From Zavarzinella sp. (GTDB lineage Bacteria > Planctomycetota > Planctomycetia > Gemmatales > Gemmataceae), in assembly GCA_041399155.1 (NCBI GenBank), contig JAWKTI010000002.1:248001-312000 (forward strand): DNA of 64,000 bases. The letters run 5' to 3'. The notes beneath the pieces were generated by a model that saw nothing but the letters and a program-made list of their open reading frames with translations, was not told where the DNA came from and did not search any database. Made by a program: the position numbers and the translations under genes. Shown piece after piece: positions 35,056 through 43,891 of this stretch; the stretch's first letter is position 1, and each line of letters begins with the position of its first letter.

Positions 35056-35646
35056 CTAATTTGATCGGGATTTACCTGGAATCCACAACACTTCCGCCTG
35101 ATTCACCACATTGACCACGCGTGCCCAGACGAACAACAGATCAGAAAGACGGTTGAGGTAGATCAGCGAATGTGGGTTGATTGGCTCCGTCTGTTCCAGT
35201 GCCACTACACTGCGTTCTGCCCGTCGGCAGATTGCCCGAGCCAGGTGCATCTGTGCCCCCGCCGCATTCCCACCGGGAAGCACAAAACTTTGCAATGTGG
35301 GCAGATTCTCGTTCCAGAAATCGATTTGCTGCTCCAGTGCCACCACTTGCTCGGGGATAATTCGTAATTCTGAACCACTGGTATGCGGATCAAATGGCAT
35401 GCACAGATCAGCACCCAGATCGAACAGCTCATTCTGAATGACGGTCATCTGTTCGCGCATTGGGATTTCCGACTGCAGGAGAATCAGGCCAAGAGCTGAA
35501 TTCAGCTCATCCACATCCCCCATTGCATGGATCCGGATGTGGTTTTTGGCCAACCGTTCACCATTGCCCATGCTGGTTTCCCCACTGTCGCCCGTTTTGG
35601 TGTAAATTCTCGATAAAGTGACAATCGCTGTTCTCCCTGCCTGCAA
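35056..35646 (-). CDS. PduO-type ATP:cob(I)alamin adenosyltransferase
   Basis: A protein of up to 196 residues. Homology starts at LSRIYTKTGDSGETSMGNGER, the family's ATP-binding T-K-x-G-D-x-G-x-T motif. It continues with RIHAMGDVDELNSALG and ends with the C-terminal signature ICRRAERSVVAL and YLNRLSDLLFVWAR. The enzyme makes adenosylcobalamin. The frame has no ATG upstream of the conserved part: TTG 35646 is the only standard start, and the first eleven residues are not family-like, so a rarer start near 35613-35620, where GGGAGAA lies just upstream, is possible. It ends with a short basic tail. It stands alone between pyrG and the phosphoesterase gene. Confidence 0.92.
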   Translation of the reverse strand: MQAGRTAIVTLSRIYTKTGDSGETSMGNGERLAKNHIRIHAMGDVDELNSALGLILLQSEIPMREQMTVIQNELFDLGADLCMPFDPHTSGSELRIIPEQVVALEQQIDFWNENLPTLQSFVLPGGNAAGAQMHLARAICRRAERSVVALEQTEPINPHSLIYLNRLSDLLFVWARVVNVVNQAEVLWIPGKSRSN

Positions 35647-35937
35647 GCATTATTCAGTATTTTTAGGCAGGGTAGCATGCCATAACCAGCAATTTCAGAC
35701 GAAATCAACCCGAACTGTTCTGAACGCCGCCTGCTGCGACTGGCAAAAACAGTTTACAGCACCTGCGCTATCCCATTGAAATAACCCTGTGGGCATGATT
35801 TCCGTTCCTTGTTGAGATCGATCACACCATATCATTCGTTTTACGCTTGATGACACAACCACTACCCGTGGGCGATTCCTTTTCCACTGATTTCGCATTT
35901 TCTACAATTCATTTACCACATACCACGGATAACAACC

Positions 35938-36996
35938 ATGTCTTTTGAACTCTCCCGTCGCCAATTTCTATTAACCGCTGGTAGTGCCACTGTTCTTGGT
36001 GCCACAGAAGCGAAGTCTGCGGAAGAGCCAGTCGCATTTTTTTTGGTGGGTGATACCCACGTGCTGGCGAATAAAGACGCACCAACCAAAATCGATCTGA
36101 GATCTGCAACGGTTAACAGTCAACTGATCGACCAACTGAATCGCCTGCCTGGCACGGAAATCCCAAAGGAAGCGGGTGGTGGGAAAGTTCGCACCCCACG
36201 TGGGCTGATTCATGCGGGTGATTGCATTGATTCTGGCGATAAATCGAATCTCGCAATGCAGGAAACCGAATGGGCAGGTTTCACCGAGTACTTTGGTCTG
36301 ACAGGAATAGATGGCAAACTGAAACTGCCGATCTATGAAGTGCACGGCAACCACGACAGCCCACGTGGGGATGGCCTGGCGGTGAAAAAGATTATCGAAC
36401 GGAACAAAAAGCGTCCCGGTGTCACCAACATTTCCAGCAGTGGGGTGCATTATTCCTGGGATTGGGCTGGCGTGCACTTTATTAATCTGGGGATTGTCGT
36501 GGGCCAGACGAAACAGGTGGATCGCAAACGACGGTACAATCCACTGGGCAGTCTCGATTTTCTGATCAGTGATCTCGCAAAAAACGTGGGCAACAGCAAT
36601 AAGCCTGTGGTCATTACCCACCACATCGACTTGCTGCGTTATTCCCAACCCTTACCCGTGGCAGACGCAAAAGCGATATCAATGGAGTGGGATCCCGCTG
36701 ACGTGCACGCATTTTATGATGCAATCAAGGATTATCGGATTGCGGCAATCCTGTATGGTCATACCCACGCACGTAATGTGTATCAGTGGAATGGTACTAA
36801 CAAAGCAGTCAAGGATGGAATTGCTGTCTTCAATGTTGATAACAGCAGCCATTTTCACAGCAAGTTACAGGCCTGCTTTTACTTTGAAATCGGTGCCACC
36901 GAACTAGTAGTTCGGGAATTTCAGACAACTGATGCCTGGCTGACCGGAAAATGGAACCCACAGGTTTGGAAGACCCCACTGCCTGCCACCAAGTGA
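35938..36996 (+). CDS. Tat-exported metallophosphoesterase
   Basis: A 352-residue protein from ATG 35938. The N-terminus MSFELSRRQFLLTAGSATVL is a twin-arginine signal. The calcineurin-like phosphoesterase motifs follow in order: GDTHV (D-x-H), HAGDCIDSG (GD-x-x-D), EVHGNHDSPRG (GNHD), VITHHIDL (H) and LYGHTHARNV (GH-x-H). All metal ligands are present. It would fold with its two metals in the cytoplasm and be exported. Probable role: phosphate or phosphoester scavenging. It is a single gene; the 291 nt upstream contain nothing recognisable. Confidence 0.9.
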   Translation: MSFELSRRQFLLTAGSATVLGATEAKSAEEPVAFFLVGDTHVLANKDAPTKIDLRSATVNSQLIDQLNRLPGTEIPKEAGGGKVRTPRGLIHAGDCIDSGDKSNLAMQETEWAGFTEYFGLTGIDGKLKLPIYEVHGNHDSPRGDGLAVKKIIERNKKRPGVTNISSSGVHYSWDWAGVHFINLGIVVGQTKQVDRKRRYNPLGSLDFLISDLAKNVGNSNKPVVITHHIDLLRYSQPLPVADAKAISMEWDPADVHAFYDAIKDYRIAAILYGHTHARNVYQWNGTNKAVKDGIAVFNVDNSSHFHSKLQACFYFEIGATELVVREFQTTDAWLTGKWNPQVWKTPLPATK

Positions 36997-37024
36997 TAGT
37001 TTTTAGTTCAGATTGAACTGAAAA

Positions 37025-38605
37025 TCACTTCGGTGTACTGCGGCCACTTTCGCGAAACTCGTTTAGTTTTGATTTCAACTTGTTCACAATCTCTGGATAT
37101 TTACTGTAAAGGTTATTCGTTTCACCTGGGTCAATTTCAAGATCATACAACTGCCCGGGTGCATCAACGTCGTTATTGGGGATTGCAAACTGTTTCATGC
37201 CCCATTCGCCGCCTGTGGTGTAGTTGTTGCCACCGGAACCTTTATGGTCAAGATACTTCCACTTGCCATGACGAATGGACATGGCATGGGAGATGGTTTG
37301 TTGCAACATGTATTCACGCACTGGTTTGTCGCCTTGTTTATCCAACAGCACAGACAGCATGTTGAAACTGTCTTCGGCAGCACGTTCAGGCAATTTGCTG
37401 TCCGTAATTGCGGCACAGGTTGCCATGATATCCGTTAAACTGATGAGCTGATCAGAAACTTTCCCACGTGGGGTGTGATTTGGCCAGTAAGCAATCAGCG
37501 GTGTGCGATGTCCCCCTTCCCACTGATCCCGCTTCACCCCACGCCAAGGGCGGGCTCCATCGTGTTGGTAGGTTTTTCGCATATCAATCACTGTCGGTAC
37601 TTCTGGTCCGTTATCGCTGGCGAAAATTACCAGAGTATTTTCTGATACACCTGCTTTTTCTAGCGTTGCCAACAGTTCGCCCACGATGAAATCCATTTCC
37701 AGTAGGAAATCGCCGTGCGGCCCAGCTTTGGATTTGCCCTGGAACTGTGGTGCCGCCAGCGATGGAAGGTGCACCGCCTGCATGGCGTGGTACAGAAAGA
37801 ATGGTTGCTTCGGCTGTTCTTTCACGTGCTTTTCGATGAATTGCTGGCTGTGTTTCAGAAACACCAGATCGACTTCATCGTGCTTGAAATCGTCGGCCAC
37901 CAGGCCTCGTCGGCAATCGTTGCTGTAGGCATGCCTGGGAATTGTCGCACGATCCAGTAGTTTTGTAGGGGGTTTCCGTATACGATCTCCTTCAACGTAT
38001 GCATACAGCCAATCCGTTGTGGGACAGCATACTGTACCAAAAAATTGATCAAAACCACGGTGAATCGGTGCATCCGGAATTGGCCTGCTGTAATCAATCT
38101 GTTGCACACCTTCAATGCCCTGATTACGAATCGGTTTGCCTGCAGAATCAAAAAATGTCATCCCCACGTGCCACTTGCCAATGCATGCCGTGGCATAGCC
38201 TTTGTTTTTCAGCATCTGTGGCAAGGTCAGGCGATCTTTTTCAATCAGGCATGGCCCACCAACTCCAGAGAAAACCCCTTTCATTCCGGTGCGAAACTGC
38301 ATTCGTCCGGTAAGAATACTGTACCGCGTGGGCGTGCAGACGGTAGAGGGACTGTGTGCATCCGTAAAACGTATTCCTTTCGCTGCCAGTGCATCCAGAT
38401 TTTTCGTTTGCACTTTGGCCTGTGAATTGTAACAACTTAAATCACCATACCCGAGGTCATCTGCAAGGATCACCACGATATTGGGTAAAGGATCGCCTGC
38501 ATTTGCGGTTGTGGAAATGGTGAATGCAACGATGCACAAGATGAAGCGAAATAACATTGTTGCCAGTTGGCAACTAAGTGGCTTACTTGAAATGATCTTC
38601 AACAT
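37025..38605 (-). CDS. Arylsulfatase-type sulfatase
   Basis: A 526-residue protein. The ATG 38605 has GGAG about 10 nt upstream; an in-frame ATG at 38557 would give a shorter signal peptide (LFRFILCIVAFTISTTANA). The metal site is NIVVILADDLGYGDLSCY. The formylglycine motif is STVCTPTRYSILTGR (Cys-x-Pro-x-Arg), and the family second signature is GKWHVGMTF. DNGPE and the C-terminal YDLEIDPGETNNL are also present. It is exported and needs a formylglycine-generating enzyme, not seen here. Likely substrate: a sulfated polysaccharide, as in many planctomycetes; specificity is not readable. Divergent from ilvN. Confidence 0.93.
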   Translation of the reverse strand: MLKIISSKPLSCQLATMLFRFILCIVAFTISTTANAGDPLPNIVVILADDLGYGDLSCYNSQAKVQTKNLDALAAKGIRFTDAHSPSTVCTPTRYSILTGRMQFRTGMKGVFSGVGGPCLIEKDRLTLPQMLKNKGYATACIGKWHVGMTFFDSAGKPIRNQGIEGVQQIDYSRPIPDAPIHRGFDQFFGTVCCPTTDWLYAYVEGDRIRKPPTKLLDRATIPRHAYSNDCRRGLVADDFKHDEVDLVFLKHSQQFIEKHVKEQPKQPFFLYHAMQAVHLPSLAAPQFQGKSKAGPHGDFLLEMDFIVGELLATLEKAGVSENTLVIFASDNGPEVPTVIDMRKTYQHDGARPWRGVKRDQWEGGHRTPLIAYWPNHTPRGKVSDQLISLTDIMATCAAITDSKLPERAAEDSFNMLSVLLDKQGDKPVREYMLQQTISHAMSIRHGKWKYLDHKGSGGNNYTTGGEWGMKQFAIPNNDVDAPGQLYDLEIDPGETNNLYSKYPEIVNKLKSKLNEFRESGRSTPK

Positions 38606-38958
38606 GAAATGAATCTCCGGATTTGTTACAAAGTGCTTTCTTTCTTTTGCAGCAAGTGCTTGTGTTCCGATGTGTTAATCTGACTACACAGGGTATCAGC
38701 GGCCTTACATCGCGATTCAGCAAAAACAAAGTCGCTGTTGTTGGTTTCTTTATCTGCCATTGAGGCTGATGTAACTGTAACGTACTGGAAAATATCGCAC
38801 CGCTTACTTTTTGTACACTTTCGGCAGTTTTCTGTCAAACAATTTGCCCTTGAGTTTGCTGGTGATTTTTGGACCAGGGCTTTCTGTGGGCACCGACTGA
38901 TTGAATCTCGCACTGCGGTCGCTAGACTATTTCAGATAATACGAGTGAAAACTTCTCC
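38606..38958. other. Intergenic region between divergent sulfatase and ilvN genes
   Basis: 353 nt that must hold the promoters of both genes. A minus-strand frame at 38626-38913 (95 codons, with an inner ATG at 38760) is open. It has no good ribosome binding site and an unusual composition, so I do not call it. No attenuator with a leader peptide was recognised before ilvN. No RNA gene seen. Confidence 0.4.
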
Positions 38959-39456
38959 ATGAGACACGTGCTTTCTGCCTTGGTGCAAAATCAGCCTGGT
39001 GTGCTGGCCCATATTTCCGGAATGCTTGCTTCACGCAGCTTCAACATCGATAGTTTGGCGGTGGGGGAAACGGAAAATCCCGATATGTCCCGCATGACTT
39101 TCGTGGTGCATGGCGACGACAATACCTTGGATCAGGTTCGTAAACAGCTTGATAAAGTGGTTACGGTTGTCAAAGTAACGGATATTTCCGCTGAAAATTT
39201 CGTCGAACGCGACCTGATGCTGATTAAAGTGAAGGCCACCGCCGCACAACGGGTGGAACTGTCGCTGCTGGTCGAAATGTTCCGTGGGCGCGTAATCGAC
39301 GTCACCTTGGATACATTGATGATCGAAGTCAGCGGTCAGGAAAGCAAAGTGGCGGCATTCGTTGAATTGATGCGTCCGTATGGCATTATCGAACTGGCAC
39401 GCACTGGTCGGATCGCCTTGATTCGTGGGACACCGGAAGACAGGAAAACTTTATGA
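38959..39456 (+). CDS. ilvN: Acetolactate synthase small (regulatory) subunit
   Basis: A 165-residue protein from ATG 38959. The N-terminal ACT domain reads HVLSALVQNQPGVLAHISGM and LASRSFNIDSLAVG, which form the valine-binding site in this family. The second half (ERDLMLIKVKATAAQR, VIDVTLDTLMIEVSG) is the conserved small-subunit C-terminal domain. Length is typical. It regulates the catalytic subunit IlvB in branched-chain amino acid synthesis. No ilvB or ilvC lies nearby, which is unusual, as ilvB often precedes it. The stop overlaps the next start by 4 nt (ATGA), so translation is coupled to an unrelated hypothetical gene. Confidence 0.95.
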   Translation: MRHVLSALVQNQPGVLAHISGMLASRSFNIDSLAVGETENPDMSRMTFVVHGDDNTLDQVRKQLDKVVTVVKVTDISAENFVERDLMLIKVKATAAQRVELSLLVEMFRGRVIDVTLDTLMIEVSGQESKVAAFVELMRPYGIIELARTGRIALIRGTPEDRKTL

Positions 39457-39758
39457 GCGCCAGCCCTATTTTTTCATCCACTCGTAAAATCAGCGACGAA
39501 AAACTGGAACTGCTGCGTTCATTGAAAGCGGGCGACCAGTTAAAAATTACCCAGACAGTGCGTGTAGGCTCCCGATTATGGACAACGACCGTAAAGGGAA
39601 CTTATCGCGATCTGAACTATCTGGCCACAGGCGTCACCACCGATCGGGTGCCGGAAGACGATATTATTGTTCCCGTGCTGCACTTTTTGAAGGAAAACAA
39701 GGAGCTTTCCAGCATTGCCATCGATGATCGGACAATTGTGGAACGGGTAACAGAATAA
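39453..39758 (+). CDS. Small hypothetical protein coupled to ilvN
   Basis: A 101-residue protein from ATG 39453, overlapping ilvN by 4 nt and the M81 peptidase gene by 1 nt (TAATG). Composition is normal for a cytoplasmic protein. The middle (KAGDQLKITQTVRVGSRLW, TTTVKGTYRDLNYLATG) alternates hydrophobic and polar residues as in a small beta-barrel, and the C-terminus (FLKENKELSSIAID) is helical. No signal or membrane segment. I do not recognise the family. The tight overlaps on both sides argue that it is real and translated with its neighbours. Confidence 0.8.
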   Translation: MSASPIFSSTRKISDEKLELLRSLKAGDQLKITQTVRVGSRLWTTTVKGTYRDLNYLATGVTTDRVPEDDIIVPVLHFLKENKELSSIAIDDRTIVERVTE

Positions 39759-41239
39759 TGATTCGCATCGGCGTGGGCGGCTTGATGCACGAATCCAACA
39801 CATTTTCCAGCGCCACCGTGGGCGAACAGCAATTTCGTGAAGGCTCATTGACCACGGGTGACCAACTTCTGGCGACGTGGGAGAATACCCACCATGAACT
39901 GGGTGGGGCGATCAGTGCCTGCCGCACCGAAGGTGCAGAAGTGATCCCACTGTGCATGGCGTGGGCGACTCCTTCTGGTATTGTGGAACAAGCGACGTTT
40001 GATCGCCTGTGCGAGCAGTTATTTCAACAGATTGCCCAACATCGACCCGATGGTGTGGTGCTGGCACTGCACGGTGCCATGGTCACCGAAAACTGTTTCA
40101 GTGGCGATCTGGAACTGGTGCGGCGTTTTCGAGAAAAATTCGGTTACCAGCTTCCTCTGGCGGTCACGCTCGATTTCCATGCAAATAACGACCCACAAAT
40201 TGCCCAATTAGCCCAAATTATCGTCGGCTACCAGACTTACCCCCACGTGGATCAGTTTCGTTGTGGGGAATTAGCCGGAAAATTGCTGGTGCGAACGCTT
40301 CGAGGCGAAATTCAACCTGTCAGTGCGGTCGCCACGTTGCCACTGATTATCAATTTGCTCGGTCAGGCGACGGAACAATCGCCCATGCGCGAGATTATGG
40401 TCGCCGCACGCACGCTCGAACAGGAAAATGGGGTACTGGCTGCCAGCGTTTTTGGTGGCTATTACTATGCCGATGTGCCCAACATGGGCCCCAGCGTGGT
40501 GGTGGTGACGGATGGGAAATACCAGCAGGCAGAAATGGAAGCGGACCTGCTTGCCGAGCAGTTGTGGGCACAGCGATTCGCGTTGAATGTGATTGCAGAT
40601 TCGCCAGAAGTTGCTGTCAGCAAAGCAGTTGCGTCGCAACACCCCAACCCGAAACTGCTGATTGATCTGGGCGACAATATTGGCGGTGGGTCGGCAGGCG
40701 ATGGCACCACGTTGCTGGCAGAATTGCTTGCAGCAAATGCCACCGGTTGGCTGGTGGTGCTGTACGATCCTCAGGCAGTGGCACTTGCGGAACAACTGGG
40801 AATCGGTGGTACGTTTTCGGGTGCTGTCGGTGCAAAATCAGATGACTTGCACGGCAAACCAATCCCTATTACTGGCACCGTCAGGAGTATCGACGCGGGG
40901 ACTTGGGAAGAACTCCAACCACGCCATGGTGGGAAACGCTACCACGATCAGGGGAAAACAGTCGTCCTTCAAGTGGGTGAAAATAACCTATTGGTTATCA
41001 ATAGCTTGCGGACACCACCATTCAGCCTGGGACAGTTGACATCGCTGGGAATCGATCCCAGCCAACGATCGATCATTGTGGTGAAGGCGGCAGTCGCCTA
41101 CAAAGCAGCATATGCAGAACTGCACCCAGAAATAATCCATGTGAACACGCCCGGCTTAACTGCGATTGATCCGAAAATGTTTCATTACCAGCGGATTCGT
41201 CGTCCGATATTCCCGCTGGATGGCACCACAGATGTGTGA
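39758..41239 (+). CDS. M81 family metallopeptidase (MlrC-like)
   Basis: A 493-residue protein from ATG 39758. It starts MIRIGVGGLMHESNTFSS, the conserved opening of MlrC/M81 proteins, with the metal-binding H-E-S-N motif. Further marks are LALHGAMVTENCFSGD, TLDFHANND, GYQTYPHVD and DLGDNIGGGSAGDGT. The C-terminal DUF1485 region ends with VKAAVAYKAAYAEL. Length fits the family. The founding member hydrolyses linearised microcystin, but most homologues are not linked to microcystin. Natural substrates are probably small peptides or amides. It is last in the ilvN-hypothetical-M81 overlap operon. Confidence 0.92.
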   Translation: MIRIGVGGLMHESNTFSSATVGEQQFREGSLTTGDQLLATWENTHHELGGAISACRTEGAEVIPLCMAWATPSGIVEQATFDRLCEQLFQQIAQHRPDGVVLALHGAMVTENCFSGDLELVRRFREKFGYQLPLAVTLDFHANNDPQIAQLAQIIVGYQTYPHVDQFRCGELAGKLLVRTLRGEIQPVSAVATLPLIINLLGQATEQSPMREIMVAARTLEQENGVLAASVFGGYYYADVPNMGPSVVVVTDGKYQQAEMEADLLAEQLWAQRFALNVIADSPEVAVSKAVASQHPNPKLLIDLGDNIGGGSAGDGTTLLAELLAANATGWLVVLYDPQAVALAEQLGIGGTFSGAVGAKSDDLHGKPIPITGTVRSIDAGTWEELQPRHGGKRYHDQGKTVVLQVGENNLLVINSLRTPPFSLGQLTSLGIDPSQRSIIVVKAAVAYKAAYAELHPEIIHVNTPGLTAIDPKMFHYQRIRRPIFPLDGTTDV

Positions 41240-41316
41240 GATTTTTCTCATATCCTCTGCACATGAATTGATGTACTAGATTACTTTTTAACACCCTTGG
41301 AAATCATTACTTCCGT

Positions 41317-41535
41317 ATGCAGCTATTTTTTCCTGCACCGATCTTATGGGGCACGCTAGCTGCTTGGATACCACTGCCACCTGAATTTATGGCTGGGTTG
41401 CTCTGCACGGTGGTTGTGTACGCCTTTTTGACCCACCTGCTGCACATTCGGGATTGGGAGACAATTGATACCAGAGATCTGGATGACCTGCCAATCTGGG
41501 AAACACCAGGTGCCCTGACGTTATCGGGAAAATGA
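41317..41535 (+). CDS. Small membrane protein, hypothetical
   Basis: A 72-residue frame from ATG 41317. Residues about 8-48 are hydrophobic (WGTLAAWIPLPPEFMAGL, then LLCTVVVYAFLTHLLH), giving one or two membrane helices. The rest is an acidic cytoplasmic tail (RDWETIDTRDLDDLPIW). No good Shine-Dalgarno is visible. It lies 77 nt after the M81 gene on the same strand. Amino acid composition is protein-like, so a real gene is somewhat more likely than not. Function unknown. Confidence 0.5.
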   Translation: MQLFFPAPILWGTLAAWIPLPPEFMAGLLCTVVVYAFLTHLLHIRDWETIDTRDLDDLPIWETPGALTLSGK

Positions 41536-41643
41536 GATTTCTCTCATTGAAAGTGGCTTATATATCAACAATCAAACCCGGAATCAGCACAGGCTTCCAA
41601 TCTTAGATCAGCGGCAGGATGCCGCTGCTACCTGTATAAAGGT

Positions 41644-42567
41644 TCAATCTGCGTTGTTTTGATCGGGTTCTTTGGCAAATGCTGCTGCCAGACGCAGGTG
41701 GGTAGGGATATCCAGCATTTCCGAACGTTCTGTGCCGCTGATCCCCAGTTCCGCCAGCACAGCATCAACGTGGGCTTTGTCACGTTTGCCACCTGGCCAG
41801 CCCACCAGTGCCTGCCGTAAACTTTTGCGGCGTTGGGTGTATAAATCTCTCAGAAAATGGCGAAATGCCAGAATATTGCCCACCTGAGCTCGTTTTTCGG
41901 CATTGGGGCGAATCTGGATAATGGCCGAATCTACCTTGGGTCGTGGCCAGAATGCGGTGGGGGGGATTTTGCGGAGAATCTCGGTATCCGCAACCGATTG
42001 CGACAAAATGGCCAACGCACCGTAATCCTTCGTGCCCACGGTGGCGATGAAACGCTGGGCAACTTCTAATTGCACCATCACCACAATTCTTTCCAGTGGC
42101 ACTTCGGCAATCAGCAAATTGGCAATCAGCGGTGTCGCAATTGCATATGGCAGATTCGCAACGAGTTTCAGTCGGTTCAGATTTTTTTCTCGTTGCAGTT
42201 GCAGCCAACCTTCCAGCACCAACGGATTAACTTCGTTTTTTCGTTCCAGAATATCGCCGTGGAACTGCAACACATTTTCACGCACCGCGAGTATGCTGCG
42301 GGCCAGCCGGAAAAAATCTGCATCCAGTTCAACCGTGAATAATGCCCCCGCCTGGTCTGCAATTCGACTGCTCAGTGCACCGGTCCCAGTGCCCACTTCC
42401 AGCACACAATCGTCGGTGGTCAGCTCGGCAGATTGGACAACCACTTCCAGCAGGTTCAGGTCGACAAGGAAGTTCTGGCCCAGTTTATTTTTGGGCCGCA
42501 ACCCACGCGAACGGAGGAGATCGTGGATGTAGCTAAGTGTTTGACGTGGTTGCGGTGATGAAGACAT
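41644..42567 (-). CDS. rsmA: 16S rRNA (adenine1518-N6/adenine1519-N6)-dimethyltransferase
   Basis: A 307-residue protein. The start is ATG 42567 (MSSSPQPRQTLSYIHDLL); a TTG at 42588 in frame is less likely. The SAM-binding motif I is VLEVGTGTGALSSRIAD, preceded by the family opening KNKLGQNFLVDLNLL. Motif IV is NLPYAIATPLI (N-L-P-Y catalytic). The C-terminal helical domain (FLRDLYTQRRKSLRQAL) is complete. It dimethylates two adenines at the 3' end of 16S rRNA during small-subunit assembly. Length is slightly longer than usual because of an insertion around LQREKNLNRLKLV. Confidence 0.95.
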   Translation of the reverse strand: MSSSPQPRQTLSYIHDLLRSRGLRPKNKLGQNFLVDLNLLEVVVQSAELTTDDCVLEVGTGTGALSSRIADQAGALFTVELDADFFRLARSILAVRENVLQFHGDILERKNEVNPLVLEGWLQLQREKNLNRLKLVANLPYAIATPLIANLLIAEVPLERIVVMVQLEVAQRFIATVGTKDYGALAILSQSVADTEILRKIPPTAFWPRPKVDSAIIQIRPNAEKRAQVGNILAFRHFLRDLYTQRRKSLRQALVGWPGGKRDKAHVDAVLAELGISGTERSEMLDIPTHLRLAAAFAKEPDQNNAD

Positions 42568-42718
42568 TTGCAGAATCAATTCTCCCAAAATCGAATGATT
42601 GCGGAAATGATCCGCAACAATGCATTATCGGTGGGAAATCAGGTTACTTCAAGTAGAAATGTGGGCAAATGAATCAGGTAATTGTCAGAATCAGCAAAAA
42701 GTTACTTTGCTGATGAAA

Positions 42719-43512
42719 TTAGTCGTCTTTACGAGGAGGACGATTGCCACCTGGACGAGTGCCACCACCAAAGCCGAAGCCTTGTTGCATTTCAAACTTT
42801 TCACCGGTCATTTCTTTCCAGGTCAGTTTTTGTGCATCGGTCAACAATTCCATGGCTTTTTCGCTGGCTTCTTTCCGCAGGGTAGCACCTTTTTCCTGCA
42901 TCTTCTGAAATCTTCACGGCTGGGGCGAGCACCACCACGCATCGGACGCAGTTCTGTCAGTTCTTTCTGCAGTTCTTCGTTGAGTGCGGTGAATTTTTCC
43001 ACCTGACGATCTTCCAGCTTCAACTCTTCAATCACCTTTTTATTGGTGAATGCTGCCAGGCCCATGTTCTGGATCTGGATCTGGTTCAGTCGTTTGATCT
43101 GCTCTTCTTTCAGCACTTCTTTCATCACTTTTTCAGCAGCTTCCAAACGTGGCTTCACCATTTCTTTCACAAGTTCTGCTTGTTTTTCTTCTGGTGCTTC
43201 CATGATTTTCTGGAAGTCGGCCATCATTTTCTGCATTGCTTCCTGATCGCGGAAGTTTGGCATAATCGACAGAGAAGTGGCTTTTTCGCGAATCGTTGCC
43301 TTTTGTTCATCCGTCATTTTCAGTTCGGTCTGAACACTGGCATTCGACAGCAGAACGGCAGGGGTGCTGCCGGCTTCACGCAGCATTGGTCCCATTTTCT
43401 GGAACAAGCTGAAATCGAACTTGGGTTGCTGTTTTGGCTGCTGTGCCGCGCCTTGGCCGCCCAGATAGCCAAACATGACAGCGAGTGCTGCCACTACGAG
43501 TACTTTACGCAT
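42719..43512 (-). pseudogene. Exported helical LTxxQ-like protein, frameshifted near 42907
   Basis: The start is ATG 43512, with GGAG upstream, and a signal peptide MRKVLVVAALAVMFGYLG ending near AAQQ. The exported part is almost all helix and Met/Lys/Glu/Gln-rich, with LTDEQK-like repeats (LKMTDEQKATIREKA, LKEEQIKRLNQIQIQ, LTDAQKLTWKEMTGEKF), like Spy/CpxP-type or planctomycete-expanded families. The frame changes near 42907: before it the protein reads to SREDF, after it continues as KMQEKGATLRKEASEK to the stop at 42719. One lost C (TTTCCAG to TTTCAG) restores SREDFQKMQEKG, so a single-base deletion is the simplest cause. It has a paralogue at 60783-61268. The C-terminus is Gly/Pro-rich (GFGFGGGTRPGGNR). 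Confidence 0.75.
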
Positions 43513-43891
43513 GAGTTTTTCTCCTGCACCAACGGAAAGGGTGATTTGTAAGGTGCAGTTTACCAACTCATTAATGAGAAAATGAGGAAAATGAGACGAC
43601 TTTTTGAATATTTTCCAAAACGTTCACAACCACGGAATCATGAGATGGGGCACCGAAAATTTGTTCTAACAATTGTCTGATCGTTATTCGGGAAAAATTC
43701 ACAAAATAGTTCCCTCATCCGTAAGTCTTTATCTTGAAATAGCTTATGTCGATTCAACTATTCTATTGTTTGCACAGTTCGCAATAAAAATGATCTGTGA
43801 AGAATCGACGTGGCAATATATAAATATTCACGTGAAATAAAATTCACTGAACATTCGGATATTTAAGAAGGTGAGTTTTATAATAGATCAA
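43513..43891. other. Intergenic region, AT-rich, no gene seen
   Basis: 379 nt between the LTxxQ-like gene and the HD/kinase gene, both on the minus strand. It should contain the promoter of the LTxxQ-like gene. Strongly AT-rich, with TATATAAATATTCACG near 43815. No open frame of note, no clear terminator and no RNA gene. Confidence 0.4.

Noticed and set aside
38626..38913. Minus-strand frame of 95 codons before ilvN
   Set aside because: Cys/Lys/Ser-rich, no ribosome binding site, no hydrophobic core; lies where two divergent promoters are expected.
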